Assembly (NCBI GenBank): GCA_030591105.1
Contig: JAUVBS010000034.1
Location: forward strand, 1 to 10,527
Direction of reading: 5' to 3'
Length of the DNA: 10,527 nt
Origin: a bacterium
GTDB taxonomy: Bacteria > Krumholzibacteriota > Krumholzibacteriia > LZORAL124-64-63
Shown: positions 7,554 to 10,527 of the stretch, piece after piece
How the letters are laid out: every line of letters begins with the position of its first letter
Numbering within the stretch: position 1 is the first letter of the stretch
The notes under the pieces: generated by a model
Told to the model about the DNA's origin: nothing
What the model saw: the letters and a program-made list of their open reading frames with translations, nothing else
Databases searched by the model: none
Translations under genes and position numbers: made by a program

Positions 7554-8814
7554 CCAGCGACCAGATCGAGATGCGGCGCCGGTGGTGGGACTACAGGTGC
7601 GCGAAGGGGTGTTCCAGGCCTTTCAGATCATCGTCGGACATCCGCTCCGCAGTTTCTTGCTCATCGTCGGTGTGGCCATCGGGGTCGCGACACTCCTGGC
7701 GATCATCACCATCGTCAGCGGCCTGAGCGGACGCATCCGCGACGACATCGTCTCGGCTAATCGACCGTACATCTGGATCGCTCGCTACGAGGGCCTCGGC
7801 GGTGAAGACATCGAGGAGAAACTGCGCCGTCCGCAGTTCGAACCCGAGCTGATCTCCTACGTCGCCGCGGCCGACGGCGTGGAGATGGTCGACTACAACG
7901 TTTCGAACAGCTCCGGGACCGTACTGCACTACGGCGACGAGCGGTCGCATTTCGTGCAAGTGGTAGGCACCGCGGAGGCTTTTTTCTACATGTACTCCTT
8001 CACGGTGGGTGAGGGACGCTTCTTCACGCGCGAGGAAATCTCGGCCCGCGCAAAGGTCTGCGTGCTCGGCTACGGGCCGCGTGAAGACCTCTTTCCACGA
8101 ATCGATCCCATCGGCAAGACGCTGCGTATTTACGGCCAAGCCTATCGCATCATCGGTGCCATGGAGAAGCGCGGTTCGATCATCGGTCAGCTGGGCGACA
8201 ACTACGCGGTCGTGCCGTGGACGAGCTTCGAGCGCGATTTTCTGCACGAGGGCGTGGAGGATCGGACGCTCGCGGCTAGCGTCGTGCCGGGTTTCGATAC
8301 CGGTGAGGTGATCTCGAATATCACCGGTCAGCTGCGTCAAGGGCGCCGGTTGCGTCCGGGTCAACCCAATGACTTCGACGTGATTGCTTCGCAAACCTAC
8401 GGCGATGTGATCGATTCGGTAACCGGCGGCATCGCCCTGGTTCTGGTGGTGCTTTCGTCCATCGGGTTGATGGTCGGCGGTATCGGCGTGATGAACATCA
8501 TGTTGATCTCGGTGACCGAACGGACGCGGGAGATCGGCGTGCGCATGGCCGTGGGCGCCCGGCGTCAAGCGGTACTGTTCCAGGTCCTGGTCGAGGCCGG
8601 TACCCTGACCGGGATCGGTGGCGTGCTGGGCATCGGTCTCGGTTACCTGTTGTCGTGGGCTGCGACGGGGGTGTTGCGCTTCCCGTTCCAGTTTTCGCCG
8701 GCGACGACCATCGGCGCGGCGCTCTTCTCGGTGGCCATCGGCGTGTTTTTTGGTCTCTATCCCGCCAATCGCGCCGCGCGTCTCGATCCCATCGAGGCAC
8801 TGCAGCGCGACTGA
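7546..8814 (+). CDS. MacB/FtsX-type ABC transporter permease (second of a pair, no ATPase domain)
   Basis: A 422-residue paralogue of the preceding permease, likely its heterodimer partner. TM1 is at about 36-58 and the periplasmic core domain at about 60-290. TM2 is at about 294-318, leading into the signature VMNIMLISVTERTREIGVR (315-333). TM3 is at about 350-372, TM4 at about 387-405, and the C-terminus is YPANRAARLDPIEALQRD. The signature is followed by MAVGARRQAVL in place of the KALGATRAAVL of the first copy. The N-terminus carries an extra polar segment of about 20 residues before the first membrane helix. The ATG at 7546 lies inside the end of the first permease (8-bp overlap), so translation is coupled. 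No Walker A, Walker B or LSGGQ motif occurs in either permease. It is the last gene of the five-gene run; no clear terminator follows. Confidence 0.93.
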   Translation: MNNQRPDRDAAPVVGLQVREGVFQAFQIIVGHPLRSFLLIVGVAIGVATLLAIITIVSGLSGRIRDDIVSANRPYIWIARYEGLGGEDIEEKLRRPQFEPELISYVAAADGVEMVDYNVSNSSGTVLHYGDERSHFVQVVGTAEAFFYMYSFTVGEGRFFTREEISARAKVCVLGYGPREDLFPRIDPIGKTLRIYGQAYRIIGAMEKRGSIIGQLGDNYAVVPWTSFERDFLHEGVEDRTLAASVVPGFDTGEVISNITGQLRQGRRLRPGQPNDFDVIASQTYGDVIDSVTGGIALVLVVLSSIGLMVGGIGVMNIMLISVTERTREIGVRMAVGARRQAVLFQVLVEAGTLTGIGGVLGIGLGYLLSWAATGVLRFPFQFSPATTIGAALFSVAIGVFFGLYPANRAARLDPIEALQRD

Positions 8815-8833
8815 GCCACGGCACTGCTGCGGA

Positions 8834-8917
8834 GGCGGGCTGACTGAGGCGGGCCGACTGGGCCGGGCCGACCGGGCCGGACTGACCAAGCTGGATAAAC
8901 CGAGCTGGGCTGACCGG
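8834..8917 (+). repeat. Six tandem imperfect 14-bp repeats
   Basis: Six head-to-tail units of exactly 14 bp start at 8834, 8848, 8862, 8876, 8890 and 8904. The clearest units are GGCGGGCTGACTGA, GGCGGGCCGACTGG, GCCGGGCCGACCGG and GCTGGGCTGACCGG. Positions G1, G4, G5, A10 and C11 are the same in all six. Most other columns switch only between C and T or between G and A. The fifth unit (GCTGGATAAACCGA) is the most diverged. The array starts 20 bp after the stop of the second permease and is not part of a recognisable gene. The unit length is not a multiple of three, which argues against a coding repeat. The GC-rich units can fold locally on themselves. Confidence 0.75.
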
Positions 8918-8924
8918 ACCGTGG

Positions 8925-8953
8925 TGGACGCGGACCGCCGATCGGCTTAGACT
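8925..8953 (+). promoter_or_regulatory. Candidate promoter for the secreted barrel-like protein
   Basis: TGGACG (8925-8930; 4 of 6 matches to TTGACA) and TAGACT (8948-8953; 4 of 6 matches to TATAAT) are separated by 17 bp. They sit just after the 14-bp repeat array. Transcription would start near 8960, giving an untranslated leader of about 50 nt before the ATG at 9011. It resembles the stronger tRNA promoter in this window in spacing and in its TAGA-start -10, but it is only a pattern match. Confidence 0.35.
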
Positions 8954-9010
8954 GGTTCCGCGACGCTGGCGCGCGGCCGACACTTCCTTCAATCCTGGAG
9001 TTCAGATGCC

Positions 9011-9607
9011 ATGAAATCACTGCCGCGGATAGTCCTCCTGCTGACCGCATTGACGCTTGTGGCGCTGGCTGCCCAGCCGGTCGCCGCTCAGATGTACTCC
9101 AACGAGCGCGACGGGACCGTGGTCGGCGGTAACGTCGGTTACGGCTGGACGAGGGTTACGGGTGTCGTCGCGGGCGAGGATTTCGATACCGACAGCCAGG
9201 GCGCGTTCACCGGCTTGCTCCGCTTCGGTTTCGCCTCGAGCGATCAGTTCATGATCTCTGCCGACGCCGGCGGGTGGGTCAAGACCTGGCAAGAGAGGCA
9301 GGTCAAAATCTTCTTCTTGAACGCCACGGCATGCTGGTTCCCCGGGGGGCAGGGGTTCTTCGTCCGCGGCACGCTCGGCTACGGCAATTTGGACGTGGTC
9401 TTCATCACGCCGGGTCAACAGATCAATTTCCAACAGGGTGCTTTCGATTTCGGTGGTGGCGTCGGATACGAGTTGCGGTTCAGCCCGGACCTGGCGATCG
9501 GGGTGGCCTTGGATTACTGGTATTTCAACGTTGGCCAATTCGAAGATCTCGAGGACGTCAAGGCCAGCACCACGGCCATCACATTTCAGATCAACTACTA
9601 CCTGTAG
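9011..9607 (+). CDS. Secreted small beta-barrel-like outer-membrane protein, function unknown
   Basis: A 198-residue protein with a clear Sec signal peptide: Lys3 and Arg6, a hydrophobic core at about 7-20, and a VAA cleavage site after residue 26. The mature part alternates short hydrophobic and aromatic strands with Gly/Asp/Asn turns (NVGYGWTRV, GLLRFGF, FFVRGTLGYG, FDFGGGVGYELRF, IGVALDYWYF). It ends in ITFQINYYL, a final strand with a hydrophobic C-terminal residue like those of outer-membrane barrels recognised by BamA. Length and strand pattern suggest an 8-stranded OmpX/OmpW-like or generic outer-membrane beta-barrel domain, but I do not recognise a specific family. The ATG at 9011 has GGAG 10 bp upstream; another ATG at 9006 is out of frame. 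It lies 196 bp after the permeases and 55 bp before the patatin gene. It is too small to be the TolC-type channel of the exporter. Confidence 0.8.
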   Translation: MKSLPRIVLLLTALTLVALAAQPVAAQMYSNERDGTVVGGNVGYGWTRVTGVVAGEDFDTDSQGAFTGLLRFGFASSDQFMISADAGGWVKTWQERQVKIFFLNATACWFPGGQGFFVRGTLGYGNLDVVFITPGQQINFQQGAFDFGGGVGYELRFSPDLAIGVALDYWYFNVGQFEDLEDVKASTTAITFQINYYL

Positions 9608-9632
9608 CCTGCGACAGGCAACAGTGCCGGTG

Positions 9633-9649
9633 GCCGGCGGGGCGCCGGC
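9633..9649 (+). promoter_or_regulatory. GC hairpin directly before the patatin ribosome site
   Basis: A perfect 7-bp stem, GCCGGCG (9633-9639) and CGCCGGC (9643-9649), encloses a GGG loop. It lies in the 55-bp gap between the barrel-like gene and the patatin gene. There is no T-tract, so it is a poor intrinsic terminator. It sits one base before the AGGGAG ribosome site (9651-9656). It could weaken translation of the patatin, protect the 3' end of the upstream message, or have no function. Confidence 0.4.
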
Positions 9650-9662
9650 GAGGGAGCAGACG

Positions 9663-10508
9663 TTGCAGCAGACCATGAAGATCGGTCTCGTGCTCGGCGG
9701 TGGCGGCGCCCGCGGGTACGCGCACATCGGGGTGCTGCGGTCGCTGCTCGCGCGCGGTTATCAGCCGGCGGCCATCGCCGGTTGTTCCATGGGCGGGATC
9801 GTCGGCGCGCTGTTCGCAGCCGGCCACACCCCCGAGGCGATCGAGCGCATGTTCGCTGGTCTGAAGGCGACCGAAGTGATCTCAATAGGCCAGAAGGGGG
9901 CGCTGATCGGTGGTAAGGGGCTCGTCCACCAGCTCGAGAAGCATCTCCCGGAGACCTTCGCCGATCTGAAGATCCGTCTGGCGATCACCACCGTCGATGT
10001 GCAGGAAGGCGATCTGGTGGTACTGAGCGAAGGGCCTCTGGCGCCGGCGCTGCGTGCCACGAGCGCCATACCCGGCGTGATCACGCCGGTGGAATACGAA
10101 AATCGGACCCTGGTCGATGGCGGTCTGATGAACAACCTGCCGGTCGATTTGATCCGCACCATGACCCAGGCGCCGGTCGTCGCCGTGGATGTCGCTGCGC
10201 CGCGCGATCGCCAGATCGACCTCAGCAGCCGGAGTTGGTTCAAAACGGTGGTGAAAGAGAGGCACGGCCTCTCCCAGCGTCTCCCGTTCTTCGAGTTGAT
10301 CATGAAGGCATACGATATCCCGACCGCGCTGGTGACGGAGATGCGTCTGGCGATCAACCCACCGGAACTCTTGATCCGTCCCCCTCTCGACCCCAACCTG
10401 AAGGTCGAAGATTTCGATCATCTGGCTGAACCGGTGGCCATCGGCTTCCGCGCTGCCGAGGCTGCATTGGCCCGCGTCCCGCAACCGCTGGTGCTCGGCG
10501 GTCGATGA
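9663..10508 (+). CDS. Patatin-like phospholipase (RssA/YchK-type)
   Basis: Predicted serine lipid acyl hydrolase with a Ser-Asp catalytic dyad, acting on phospholipids or related acyl esters. No signal peptide is visible, so it is probably cytoplasmic or peripheral to the inner membrane. Counting from the TTG at 9663 (281 residues), the oxyanion loop GGGGARG is at 12-18. The nucleophile elbow GCSMGG is at 40-45 with Ser42. The RATSAIPGVITPV block is at 131-143, and the Asp-containing DGGLMNNLPV is at 152-161 with catalytic Asp152. Length and motif order match the small bacterial patatins. TTG is preferred as the start because AGGGAG lies 6 bp upstream of it. The ATG at 9675 would be 18 bp from that site but removes only four residues, so both give a complete enzyme. 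It follows the barrel-like gene by 55 bp, with a GC hairpin between, and its stop overlaps a likely next start. Natural substrate unknown. Confidence 0.92.
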   Translation: MQQTMKIGLVLGGGGARGYAHIGVLRSLLARGYQPAAIAGCSMGGIVGALFAAGHTPEAIERMFAGLKATEVISIGQKGALIGGKGLVHQLEKHLPETFADLKIRLAITTVDVQEGDLVVLSEGPLAPALRATSAIPGVITPVEYENRTLVDGGLMNNLPVDLIRTMTQAPVVAVDVAAPRDRQIDLSSRSWFKTVVKERHGLSQRLPFFELIMKAYDIPTALVTEMRLAINPPELLIRPPLDPNLKVEDFDHLAEPVAIGFRAAEAALARVPQPLVLGGR

Positions 10509-10527
10509 CCGTTACCGCGCGCGGCGA
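10505..10527 (+). CDS. Possible start of the next gene (partial)
   Basis: An ATG at 10505-10507 overlaps the patatin TGA by 4 bp in the ATGA arrangement that is typical of coupled operon genes. It reads MTVTARG to the window edge without a stop. Only seven codons are visible and the upstream GGCGGT is a weak ribosome site, so no product can be named. If real, it would place the patatin in an operon that continues to the right. Confidence 0.4.

Noticed and set aside
7591..8889. A 432-codon open frame on the minus strand opposite the second permease
   Set aside because: The plus strand carries a complete permease with family motifs. The antisense frame is open because of the strong GC bias at third codon positions, and its translation shows no recognisable domain, just His/Asp/Arg-rich sequence.
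8815..8925. The GC-rich repeat stretch as a CRISPR array or intrinsic terminator
   Set aside because: The units are contiguous 14-mers without spacers, so it is not CRISPR. There is no stem followed by a T-tract, so no standard terminator can be called.
9438..9662. An extended N-terminus for the patatin reaching back to 9438
   Set aside because: It would overlap the barrel-like gene, and its sequence is Arg/Ser-rich shadow coding. The patatin fold starts right after the TTG at 9663.

Overview
This is a GC-rich bacterial window (roughly 60-65% GC by eye) from a cell with an inner and an outer membrane. The evidence for two membranes is a MacA/MacB-type periplasmic adaptor with two permeases and a secreted protein that looks like a small outer-membrane beta-barrel. 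The phylum cannot be fixed from the sequence. Uncultured members of the FCB superphylum, or neighbours such as Acidobacteriota or deltaproteobacterial lineages, fit the gene style, but this is a weak inference.

Left block, minus strand (about 3060 down to 1). A strong sigma70-type promoter (TTGACA, 17 bp, TAGATT) drives a CAU-anticodon tRNA gene with an encoded CCA end. After 68 bp comes tilS (tRNA-Ile lysidine synthetase), and its 3' end overlaps the start of ftsH (membrane AAA+ metalloprotease) by 11 bp. ftsH runs off the left edge just before its zinc-protease domain. No terminator is visible between tRNA, tilS and ftsH, so they could share a transcript.

Central block, plus strand (3182-8814). 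Five closely packed genes look like one operon: a divergent class I ketol-acid reductoisomerase (IlvC family), a YIP1-family membrane protein, a HlyD/MacA-type adaptor, and two MacB/FtsX-type ABC permeases. The gaps are 19, 29 and 1 bp, then an 8-bp overlap. The permeases lack the ATPase domain that MacB carries, and no separate ATPase gene is in the window, so the exporter must borrow one from elsewhere.

Right block, plus strand (8815-10527). A non-coding stretch of about 196 bp holds six tandem, diverged 14-bp repeats and a possible promoter. It is followed by a secreted beta-barrel-like protein of unknown function and a patatin-like (RssA/YchK-type) phospholipase. A further gene probably starts at 10505, overlapping the patatin stop by 4 bp.

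Most of the window is ordinary. The points most worth a second look are the reductoisomerase, which keeps every catalytic residue but has changed cofactor-loop and substrate-adjacent positions, at the head of an exporter operon; the missing ATPase; the CAU tRNA directly upstream of tilS; and the 14-bp repeat array.
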